NCBI GenBank assembly: GCA_022539475.1
Contig: VCMS01000004.1
Coordinates: forward strand, 62,001 to 126,000
Direction: 5' to 3'
Length of the DNA: 64,000 nucleotides
DNA from: Gracilaria domingensis
Taxonomy: Eukaryota > Rhodophyta > Florideophyceae > Gracilariales > Gracilariaceae
Part shown: piece by piece, positions 50,028 through 58,605 of the stretch
How positions within the stretch are numbered: the first letter of the stretch is position 1
Layout of the letters: every line of letters begins with the position of its first letter
Notes under the pieces: model-generated
Database searches by the model: none
Told to the model about the DNA's origin: nothing
The model's input: the letters and a program-made list of their open reading frames with translations, nothing else
Program-made: the position numbers and the translations under genes

Positions 50028-50714
50028 GTGGATGAGGCGTTGGAGCCGGGCAGGCACAATCTGAAGCTTGAGCAAAGTCTCGAAGGCGTCGAGCGGAGAA
50101 GCGCTGCTGTTAAGTAGAGCGAGCAGCAGCGTGGGGTAGCAATTTGATGACACGGCGATGCTGGACGCAGCTTCGTGATCGACTGCGGCGGCGACTCGCA
50201 CGAGGCGGTAGAAATGGAACGCGGCGCGCGGGACAATCTGCCCCGTGCGCATGGAGCACGCGCGCAGCCTGCCGCACGCTGCGGCACGCGGCAAATGGCA
50301 CAACGGCGCGCGCGCGCCCCCGACTGGCCAGCCATTCGGCAGCCATTGGGCGCGGTCAACACGCCGCGCCGCCCTGGCGTGCGCCCGGCTGCGCGCGTCG
50401 CGCTCACGGCGCCACACACGTGTTGCGCCGCGCCGTGATGCGCGCGCCGCGTCACCGCCGGCTCTCAGCAATAATTATTCTGTATTGTCGCGCGCAGTGC
50501 GCCAGCGCAGCGCGTGAGCGAGCTGCCACCTCGCATCTTTTTGACGCGCGCGCTGTGCGCGCTGGCGGCGTGGCGCCCGTGCCGCGCCCGTTTTGGCGCC
50601 AAACTTTGCGCGCGCTAATGCAGCGGCAAAGCGGAGTGCAGCCAACAGGGGGCGGGGGCTTTGCTCCGCCGCATTGCCCCACCTCCCCCCCGTCGTTGCG
50701 TCCTCACCCGCGAG
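50028..50714. promoter_or_regulatory. GC-rich divergent promoter island
   Basis: Between RibBA (minus) and the kelch gene (plus). Alternating GCGCGC tracts dominate 50215-50560, and a perfect E2F palindrome lies near the kelch side. Long ORFs here are Ala/Arg-rich on both strands and are artefacts of composition. Confidence 0.6.
50592..50603. promoter_or_regulatory. Perfect E2F/DP palindrome
   Basis: TTTGGCGCCAAA, identical to the site at 39764-39775. It lies 112 bp upstream of the kelch gene's ATG and 565 bp from RibBA's. Confidence 0.55.
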
Positions 50715-52523
50715 ATGGCTTCTCCTACAACCGAGGTTACGTGCGGCCTGCTCCGCCTTTCCGTGCCCATTTCTGCGTGTATGCCCAGCGTGCAGCTTGT
50801 CGACGAGCGCGCCGTAAGACTTACCTTCTCCAACTTTTCCGGGACAGTGTTGTTTGAGGCGCTCCCGCGCGATCGGCCATGTCAACTCGCGTCGGTTGTT
50901 CCAGCCCTCACCGATGCTCCGTCGGTTAGTCGGGCGCTTCGTGACGCGCCGCCGGTTGTTCCGGGTTTGGGTGAGGCGCCGTCCGTCGTTCCTGCTCTGC
51001 GCGATGCGCTGTCAACTGTCCCGTCGCTGGCAGATGCCTCCTCGTCGTATCCGTGTTCCCAACCGCCAGATTCTTTTGAGGACCACCACATGGCAAATGG
51101 TGTGCGTCTGCCGCATTTCACGCACCAATACTTGCAGCTCACCCCGAGGTCATCCCCTTCGCCTCCTGCTTCACCTCTTGCCGTCCAGCAGCCTTTGGTC
51201 ATTCCCCTGCCTCCTTCTACGCAATGCGCTCCTTCTTCAGAGCCTTTAAAAACTGAGCTCCCGTCCCAACTCTCGCAACAATTGCCTGCTTCACAGCCTC
51301 CCGAGGCAATCGCCACGCAAGTCGCTGAGAAAATTGCTTCCCAACCGCACGATATGGCAGAGAAGCAGCCTAAGGGCAAGCCGAAGCACACTCAGAAACG
51401 TTCGTTACCCTTACCAAAGGTCGAGGATCGAGGCGCAAAGCAGGGAAAACGCGTGCGCTTCGATGACAACCCGGTAGTGCTTAGCAGCCCGCAAAAGCAC
51501 GCGCCGAAAATCAAAGTCACCACACCGTGGGGTTCGCTGCAAGTTGCGGATGGTAACTTGCCGTCTCGCCGATGGGGCGCAACTCTGTCTAAACTGGATG
51601 ATGAAAACTTCCTGCTGCTGGGAGGTGAGTCAGAACTTTCGGGCTTTTTCGAGTGCATGTCGTTGTATAAAGCTAAGGAGAATCGTTGGGTGCTTACAGG
51701 ACATGACGTGCCCCCTATGCCAGATGGTGGACGTGCTTGGCATACTACTTGTGTTGTTGATGGAAACTTATTGGTTTTCGGTGGCGAAAAACAGGTTGAC
51801 GGGGAGCGTGTGCAGACTAACGATCTGCTAGTGTATGACACTTCGTACTTTTCGTGGTATCCACCGTCGTACTTCGGGCTTCAACCGTCGGCTCGTGCCG
51901 GTCACTGTGCATCGCGTGTTCCGCGCACGAGAAGCATTGTTGTGTATGGTGGTATCAATGGCAAAAGATGGCTTAACGATCTTTTTGTGCTGGAGGACAT
52001 GTGTAGCTGGAAGAAGATTAAGCCGTCCGCAAGGAGTGCCCGTCCCAGTGCTCGTTCTTATGCTACTTTGACACCAGCATCAGGATTCCTTGTGTTGTTT
52101 GGGGGCAATAACAAGACGAAATGCTTTAATGATATACACTTCTTGTCGACGGATTCGTTCGTGTGGAGTGAGGTGACAATATGTGGAAGGATTCCAAAGC
52201 CCAGGACTGGGCATTGCGCTGTACCATCTAAGAATGGGAAGAACGTGATCATATATGGGGGTTGGGATGATCAGGGCTTGCAGCGTATTTTCTTCTCGGA
52301 TGTGTGGGAGTTGCGCATTAAGAGCGCTACTGAGTGTATGTGGGTTTGTTTGTTTCATGGTGATCAGCAGGGCAGGACGCCTGGACCTAGGGCTGGGGCG
52401 TCGATGTGTGTCGGAAGTGAAGATGAAGATGACGCCATTATGTTCGGTGGATGGCATCAGCTTACGTACTATAATGACCTGACAAAACTTTCCATAGCAA
52501 AGAAGATCTCAAAATCGACATGA
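50715..52523 (+). CDS. Kelch-repeat protein with Pro/Ser-rich N-terminus
   Basis: Encodes 602 residues. The C-terminal half (about 280-600) has at least six kelch repeats, each with the GG pair and a W or Y: NFLLLGGESELSG, NLLVFGGEKQVDG, SIVVYGGINGKRWLNDLFVL, FLVLFGGNNKTKCFNDIHFL, NVIIYGGWDDQGL, AIMFGGWHQLTYYNDL. These form a beta-propeller for protein binding. The N-terminal 240 residues are Pro/Ser/Gln-rich and contain an imperfect repeat of about 12 residues (VVPALTDAPSV, VVPALRDALST). A basic segment PKVEDRGAKQGKRVRFDD precedes the propeller; RVRF is of the form R/K-V-x-F, a possible PP1 docking motif. No enzyme domain is present. The first ATG in frame is 50715. Confidence 0.85.
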   Translation: MASPTTEVTCGLLRLSVPISACMPSVQLVDERAVRLTFSNFSGTVLFEALPRDRPCQLASVVPALTDAPSVSRALRDAPPVVPGLGEAPSVVPALRDALSTVPSLADASSSYPCSQPPDSFEDHHMANGVRLPHFTHQYLQLTPRSSPSPPASPLAVQQPLVIPLPPSTQCAPSSEPLKTELPSQLSQQLPASQPPEAIATQVAEKIASQPHDMAEKQPKGKPKHTQKRSLPLPKVEDRGAKQGKRVRFDDNPVVLSSPQKHAPKIKVTTPWGSLQVADGNLPSRRWGATLSKLDDENFLLLGGESELSGFFECMSLYKAKENRWVLTGHDVPPMPDGGRAWHTTCVVDGNLLVFGGEKQVDGERVQTNDLLVYDTSYFSWYPPSYFGLQPSARAGHCASRVPRTRSIVVYGGINGKRWLNDLFVLEDMCSWKKIKPSARSARPSARSYATLTPASGFLVLFGGNNKTKCFNDIHFLSTDSFVWSEVTICGRIPKPRTGHCAVPSKNGKNVIIYGGWDDQGLQRIFFSDVWELRIKSATECMWVCLFHGDQQGRTPGPRAGASMCVGSEDEDDAIMFGGWHQLTYYNDLTKLSIAKKISKST

Positions 52524-53963
52524 GAAGAAAGTTATAAAGACTGTTGGTTAGTACTGATTACACATTTAGGTGTCATGGGGCTTGGTTTGTTTTTCTTTGT
52601 CGACTGGTGTGCATGGGAATTGTGGAGAACGTCCACGAAGACTTTTATGGACGTTCTAGGTGCAACTTAGTTGCTTTCCATTTGCGTCCACGTGTCGATT
52701 TATTAATGGTTGTTAACAACGCAACTATGCAAACGCAGATACATCCAATCAACGTCGATTTCGCCCCCAGAGCGCACCGTGGTCTGGGCCCAGCTTCATT
52801 TAAAATTTTGTCGAAATGTACCAAAGGTACAGTCGGTAGCCTTCTACCTTTGGTATCATACCAAACCGTCCGTTGCCATTGCCGAGTCAGACATCATGAT
52901 ACATAATCGTGTCATGTAAGATGTTCGTACCTCCAGGGTACTACGGTAAAGAAACAACATTTTGGAAGCATGACATGCTCAACATCTGTGACAATCAGAA
53001 GGGCTGTCATCAATCAACCAGTTGTTTAGCGCTGACTCCTCCCGTAGCACCGCGCGACGACCCGCTTACTGTTTCTTCTCGCTGCCTATGAGCTGCACGA
53101 GGGAAAGCTGAATTTGACAGTTGTCAAGATAACAGACTTGCCTTCTACAAACCCATTGCAAACGCAACTCCAACCCATGCAGTTCATGTCCAGCAAGGGA
53201 CGTCGCTTCAACGGAGGCGCGTCGACGAGAAGTTGGCCCGTTACAGCTCATGACGCATTTGCCTGCGACGTAGTCTCAAGAGTACAGTAGAATAACTTAC
53301 ACTTCATTATGCCATCTCCGCTCCGATACAAACGTATCGTGTACTCCGCTGTATTTCCTGCCTGGTTTCCAAACATCTCGTTATCAAAAAAAAGAAACGG
53401 GTTGTTCGTTACTAACGAACGTCACGGACTGGCCATCACCGTCCTGAGTAGATTCGCGGAGCACGATCCAGATCTCATTAGCATTAAAAATTATTCGTAA
53501 AGACCACGTCAAGACCGCAAACCACTGCTTAGTTAGCTGTACTACCACAGCCAGTAATGCCACCAATGATGCTGGTTGCAGGAGTCTCCTGGCCCGTGAG
53601 CCGCTCACCTTTCATACACGCTGCATTGATGATGATTTTAACGCGCCCCGTCAGGCGATATAGGTAGAAATATATATGAGTCTCTCGGTTTTCGTCAAAC
53701 GAAAAAGCTAATCCGCATCTGAATCGCAACTCGTGACGGTGCGAAACTAAGCCAAGATTTAGAACGCCCCATATCTCAATTTCCTTTCACGACAACTGGC
53801 GTTCTCTGGAACAAACTGTATAGTACGGCCGTACTTACGGCCACCTATCGCCCCCACTTCCGCGCTAGACAGAAGCGAGTCCTCCACTCTCAGTTGCGGC
53901 ACCAAACGTTGTTCTTGGGTTCACTAAAGAATCCCTTTCTCCCTTCTCCCTCTAGTATTCAGA
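52524..53963. other. Intergenic region
   Basis: Tandem spacer of 1.4 kb. A hairpin with 11-bp arms TACCAAAGGTA / TACCTTTGGTA lies at 52819-52855 (15-nt loop). No gene is supported; small ORFs around 52544-53500 lack recognisable content. Confidence 0.4.
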
Positions 53964-54983
53964 ATGGGTAACGTTATCAAAACTGCGAAGCCGCTTCTAC
54001 TTCTCTTCTGCTTGCCATTCTTGCTTTCTTCAGGAAAAGCGTTTTCGTTACCGGCCGCGCTCAAGCAACACTTTCCCTGCGCTGCTCTCTCTCTCTCTAA
54101 GTCAACATGGGAACCAACGTACTTTGAGCCCACTCTTCTCCCACTTGCGCAGCAAGTCGGCAACACTTCAGTCGAAGCAAGGTCTTTCGAAGCAGGCTTA
54201 GTCAACTTCACATGCAACTCTCCGGTTTCGACAACACACATCTTCCGTTGCAATCCAAATGGCTTTTCGTTTGAACCCACAACGAAGAAGACAAAGGCAA
54301 CCGTGCTGTTTCTTCATGGTTTCGTAAGGCCATCAGAGGCTGCTTTCTATGTTCCAGTGCTCAGTACCCTATTGTCCAACTCTGGTACCTTGTACGATTC
54401 TGTGCGCATAGAAGCGCCACTGGCACCGCTACGAGTCACAACAGCCAACGACCTTTCAGTGACAAACGAAATTGCTTCCCGTGCCTGGATAAACATCGCA
54501 CCCGACGGCGACGACCGACTCAGTTTGTATCGCGCATCCCAACATGTGGAACAAATGGTTTTATCCCAAGCCTGTCTGTCAGGACACTCGACGAGAAAGG
54601 TTCTCCTTGCCGGGCATTCTCTGGGAGCTATAACTTCCCTCGAATTTGCTCTCTCTACTGATGTCCGCCTTGCTGGTGTGATACCGATTAGCGGCGCGCT
54701 ACCACGCATCGCAGACTACACCCTACCCCCTGCATTCCGTCCTTTCAACGCAGCACAGAGAGGTTACAATATCACAATGATACATGGCACTGAAGATGAA
54801 ACGGTTCCATTTAGCGCAGCTCAGGCTTCAGCGCAAGTGCTCACGCCTTTGTCAAATGTGCTTGGCTTTGAGTATGAATTGGTTCCCTTGGAAGGCTTAG
54901 ACCATTCTGATACATTGGTGCGGTCTCCTTTGTTCTACGCGTCTGTCAATCTAGCTGTCGCTCAAGCTTTGTCGTCGTTCTAA
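53964..54983 (+). CDS. Secreted alpha/beta hydrolase (esterase/lysophospholipase-like)
   Basis: Encodes 339 residues. A signal peptide covers 1-25 (KPLLLLFCLPFLLSSGKA). The hydrolase core has VLFLHGF (115-120), the nucleophile elbow LLAGHSLGA (Ser219), then GTEDETVPF (D278) and LDHSDT (H314), completing a Ser-Asp-His triad. The layout, with AWINIAPDGDD before the elbow and PISGALP after it, resembles acyl-protein thioesterase/carboxylesterase-type members. Several N-x-S/T sites are present. The substrate is unknown. The first ATG, at 53964, directly opens the signal peptide. Confidence 0.83.
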   Translation: MGNVIKTAKPLLLLFCLPFLLSSGKAFSLPAALKQHFPCAALSLSKSTWEPTYFEPTLLPLAQQVGNTSVEARSFEAGLVNFTCNSPVSTTHIFRCNPNGFSFEPTTKKTKATVLFLHGFVRPSEAAFYVPVLSTLLSNSGTLYDSVRIEAPLAPLRVTTANDLSVTNEIASRAWINIAPDGDDRLSLYRASQHVEQMVLSQACLSGHSTRKVLLAGHSLGAITSLEFALSTDVRLAGVIPISGALPRIADYTLPPAFRPFNAAQRGYNITMIHGTEDETVPFSAAQASAQVLTPLSNVLGFEYELVPLEGLDHSDTLVRSPLFYASVNLAVAQALSSF

Positions 54984-55423
54984 CATTGTCTCTGATGAAA
55001 TCAATAATACAAATACTAACACAAAACAATGCTCGTTGCAAACATGTGATGCTTATGGCATATCCGTTCATGGTTTCTTCTCTCTTTGTGGCTCCGAGAT
55101 AAACAGTAATGGCTCCTGCAGTCGAGATAAGAGTCTACTTCCGTTTTCGGAGAGTTTCGCCCCCCCAGTAGAGCTCCTTCACAGACATCTGAACAGATTC
55201 TTTCAGGAACTTCGAAGAATCCTTGCGACAGAGAAAACCTGTCTCCAAAGTAAGAAGCTGTTTTGGGCTCGAAAATCAATACCTTGGATGAACTCACGCA
55301 GTTGACATCGTGATGATGGTTAGATAAATAAGACATATCAAAGTTCCATGGCGCCAAACGTGGCATGGGCAGTGCTCCGAAAATACTGCTGACCACGGGA
55401 AAGCACAAAAAGCGAAAGTTGCG
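54984..55423. other. Intergenic region
   Basis: Spacer downstream of the hydrolase. No supported gene; the next features are the LINE fragments. A GGCGCCAAACG sequence at about 55351 is E2F-like but far from any gene start. Confidence 0.4.
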
Positions 55424-55795
55424 TTGGCTCAGTTTTCTACGAGGGACGTGTCTTCACTTCACTCTGTTGCTTCATACGTAGGACAAAGCACTTTGAAGTG
55501 TAACTGTGGCGTGGACGTGGAGAAAGACGTGGATCACATTCTTCTTCGCTGTCCGCTAACCAGTGTATCAAGACGGAACGAGCTGTCTACGCCACGAGAG
55601 CGAAAAGATAAATCGACGATAGACATGATCAAGCAGCGACCGTCACAGTTTTGACCTTCCTTAGGACATAGAAGTACATTTCTCTCTCTCGAATTACGGG
55701 TATTCTAGATTTATTATAGAAATACCTTTAGAAATAGCGTAGAACTCCTAATTCTTTCCTACGGGGAGTTGCAGACCATACTAAAGAAGAAGAAA
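55424..55795 (+). mobile_element. LINE 3' fragment with zinc-knuckle coding remnant
   Basis: An open frame (55424-55654) ends with LKCNCGVDVEKDVDHILLRC, the C-x-C...H...C knuckle found after the RNase H of many LINE ORF2 proteins. It is followed by a 3' region with GGGGAGTTGCAGACCATAC and a (GAA)n tail ending at about 55795. The N-terminal reverse-transcriptase part is missing, so this is a 5'-truncated copy. Confidence 0.65.
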
Positions 55796-55804
55796 GGTGG
55801 GAAT

Positions 55805-55937
55805 ATGAACTTTGAACAATGACCGTCGTAGCTGTCAAAGTTTTTGGCCTTCCTTAGCAGAAAGTTACATATGATTAGAGCAGCTCTCCTGCTACTTCGA
55901 AATAAGGGATAGAGGACCATGCTGAAGAAGTGGGTGC
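55805..55937 (+). mobile_element. LINE 3' end, second copy
   Basis: Directly follows the previous tail. GTTTTTGGCCTTCCTTAGC and GATAGAGGACCATGCTGAAG match the 3' ends at 32408 and 26893. The tail is short. Confidence 0.5.
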
Positions 55938-56720
55938 GTTTGAAATATGGAACAGAACATAGAACACAAAGTTCAGCTCCATTGTCCCAGCCGGAATCAA
56001 TGTATGCTCTTGCGCAGCAGAAATAGTTGCCATTACCGCAGCACTAGAGCGAGTATCGGACGTCACGGGAAAGATTATTAGAGTTTTCTTGGACTCTCAA
56101 TCTACAATAATTATGCTACAAGGTAATCTACGATGTCAACCTGCACATGCGCAAAGTCTAGCTGTTATCGTTGACAAATTAAGCGCCTCTAACGAGATAT
56201 ACATTAATTGGATTCGCAGTCGCTGTGGAATCTTCGAAAACGAGCGGGTGGATAGACTAACAAAAAGAAGGCCTTTTACTGTCATTGTCAATGCAGGTGA
56301 ATATGCCACTAGATCTTCTGGATGTTAAAGAGTCTTCTGTCCGTGAAACAAATATCGGTTTCTCTGCTGCAGCAGCGTCCTAAATTTCTGGAAAACGAAA
56401 GAGCCGCACGCAAAGGGGAGGTGCTACTGGAACAGTTCTTTACAGGACTTGTACCATCTCTGCCCCTTGTGTCATATCTCTAGAAACTAAGACATTGAGG
56501 TGCTCTTGCGGAACGAACGTCGAGAAGAATTGCAAACATATCGTTTTGAGATGTCCGCTATCACGCAGTTCTCGACGAGGCTTACTCAGCGGTCAGCCGC
56601 GCGAAGCGAAATCATCTGTCCAACAAATGATCAAGCATAACCCGAAAAGCTTCTTGGCCTTTCTGAAGAGAGAACGCTTGGTGCTAACTGTAGCGCATTG
56701 TGCTACGAGCATTGAATAGT
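55938..56720 (+). mobile_element. LINE ORF2 C-terminal remnant (RNase H plus zinc knuckle)
   Basis: Reads AEIVAITAALERVSDVTGK, then VFLDSQSTIIMLQGN and YINWIRSRCGIFENERVDRL, in RNase H order (AE...AL, DSQS, W...NE..D). The DSQS and NE..D residues would be catalytic-site positions. After about 150 bp it continues with LRCSCGTNVEKNCKHIVLRC, a diverged version of the knuckle at 55500. Frames are broken (stop in the first part), so the element is dead. Confidence 0.7.
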
Positions 56721-56997
56721 GCATACTGCAGTTGGGCCAGCGCGGAGCCAAGCGTTTTTCACTGTACGTCGCAACACTAACAAGGATAAATTGCCAACGA
56801 AGCTTCATCTGCCTAACATGCAAAAAAAGCCCATGCTAACAAATCAAATGAAAACAATTTCACTAGTCCTTGATGAGCGAGCGAGGAGCTCATTCATTCA
56901 TACTCTTGGTTTAAGAGTGGGTTTCCCTTGGTGGGAGTTACTAGCAAGACAAGGAGTCGCTCGTGGAAGTGAAGTGTGCGCTGCGGTTGATTGATAG
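56721..56997. other. Spacer upstream of RtcA
   Basis: Probable promoter of the cyclase gene. A short ORF at 56719-56994 is not supported. Confidence 0.35.
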
Positions 56998-58350
56998 ATG
57001 AAGCGGAAACGAAAGCAGAGCTCTACAGATTTCACAACACCGCACTTACAAGCATCTTCGGGAGCTGGCAGTTTGCCTGACATCAATGAAAAAGTCGCTG
57101 ACGTTACGGTAAATGGGTCTGAAGGGGAAGGCGGAGGTCAAATTATACGCATTGCACTTCCTCTTGCGATGCTACTTTCTCGCTCCGTACGCATAACGGA
57201 TGTTCGGAAGGGACGTCCAAATCCTGGCCTCCGGCCTCAACATCTTGCGAGTGCTCAAATGGTTGCGCAGATTACTTCAGCCTGTTTGTTTGGCGGCCAG
57301 ATCTCGTCTGGTTGCTTATTTCTTGAACCCGGAGAACCAAAAGAGATATCTCTTCCTCTCACAACTACAGTTGGAACGGCTGGTGCGATTTCTCTTGTGC
57401 TGCAAGCTGTTTTGCCGGTCGCCCTGAAGTTTCTGCCGGGCTATAGTATTGATGGAGATCAGATATCAATGAGGATTAGCGGAGGGACTTCTGTGCCCTG
57501 GTCGCCCACGAGTGATTACATAAAGTATGTTTTCGTTCCGAATCTACGTCTCTTTGGATTACGATTAAGGTATGATGTGATCCGACATGGCTTTTTCCCC
57601 CAAGGTGGTGGTGAATGCGCTATAACTATAGACAAATCAAACTGTGCGAATAGTACGACGGAAGACGGCGGCTCTGGCAAGGTTATGCAATCATGTGCTC
57701 TTACTCGAAGGGGAAATGTCACTTGCATTAAAGGCAGCCTCATTGTAAGCGGCAAAGAGTATCCACAGCATGGAGTTGTGGATGCCATGATACAACGTAC
57801 CGTTCAAGTCGTAAGGAAGTTTACTCGGAGTCGAGAAGGCTACCCTGAATTTGGTTACACTGATATAGAAGTGCAGGAATTATCAGGACTTGACGCAAGA
57901 GATGACTCAATGGTTTTAACATTGTATGCACACGCATCATGTGGCACTGTTCTGGGTAGTTCAGTCATATGGAATGCTAGGATGGCTGCCAGGAACAGAG
58001 ATCGCTCGAAACAGAAACAATCTCGAAAGGAAAATGTCAGGGAACTGAAGTTTGCCAGATGGCGAGACTGTGCTGCATCAAGTGGCGAGTCCGCAGCTAC
58101 GGAACTATGTGAAGCATTGGAAAGTCTGGCAGTAGTCGACATGCACATGGCAGATCAACTGTGTATTTTGATGGCTATGAGTGAAGGAATATCAACCCTT
58201 CTCGTACCAGAACCATCAAGACATCTTTTGACTGTAGTGCAATTGTTAAAACAATTCGGGATTAACACTCATCTGGCAAAAGTGCCGAACTCGAACTACT
58301 GGGAGCTTACATGTGAGGGAAGAAACATGCTTCTGCAGGACCAAAAGTGA
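56998..58350 (+). CDS. RTCA: RNA 3'-terminal phosphate cyclase
   Basis: Encodes 450 residues. The RtcA core runs from GSEGEGGGQIIRIALPLAML, through RKGRPNPGLRPQHLASAQM and TVGTAGAISLVLQAVLPVAL, to RHGFFPQGGGE. The active-site histidine lies in DMHMADQL near the C-terminus. The enzyme converts RNA 3'-phosphate to a 2',3'-cyclic phosphate using ATP, through an AMP-histidine intermediate. An insert of about 45 residues around 320-365 (basic, QSRKENVRELKF) is longer than usual (families are about 340-370 residues). The N-terminal 30 residues are basic. The start ATG at 56998 is the first in frame. Confidence 0.95.
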   Translation: MKRKRKQSSTDFTTPHLQASSGAGSLPDINEKVADVTVNGSEGEGGGQIIRIALPLAMLLSRSVRITDVRKGRPNPGLRPQHLASAQMVAQITSACLFGGQISSGCLFLEPGEPKEISLPLTTTVGTAGAISLVLQAVLPVALKFLPGYSIDGDQISMRISGGTSVPWSPTSDYIKYVFVPNLRLFGLRLRYDVIRHGFFPQGGGECAITIDKSNCANSTTEDGGSGKVMQSCALTRRGNVTCIKGSLIVSGKEYPQHGVVDAMIQRTVQVVRKFTRSREGYPEFGYTDIEVQELSGLDARDDSMVLTLYAHASCGTVLGSSVIWNARMAARNRDRSKQKQSRKENVRELKFARWRDCAASSGESAATELCEALESLAVVDMHMADQLCILMAMSEGISTLLVPEPSRHLLTVVQLLKQFGINTHLAKVPNSNYWELTCEGRNMLLQDQK

Positions 58351-58605
58351 CATGAGCTTGAAAAAGAGAATGATGGTGAACTGATAGAAAGATTGCCTTA
58401 TTCGTCCGTTTACGTGTACAATTTGTGCTCGCAGAATGTAGGAAGGAAACCGCTATCACTGTTGAACCGAGGACAGGTAAGGTGTTGGAATAGAAAGTTA
58501 GCAGGAGTAAGATAAGAACTAGCCTAGCGCGAAGCACAGCGCGTGTTCAAAGAATCCGGAGATCAATTCCTCTGGTACGAGAGCGGAGACCATGAGGTTC
58601 GGTAG
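58351..58605. other. Convergent spacer
   Basis: Short spacer between RtcA and the membrane protein gene. No ORF or repeat of note. Confidence 0.4.

Noticed and set aside
48594..50471. Longer RibBA reading from 50471
   Set aside because: It begins with TTG and the extension is GC-island sequence; the ATG at 50027 opens a transit peptide.
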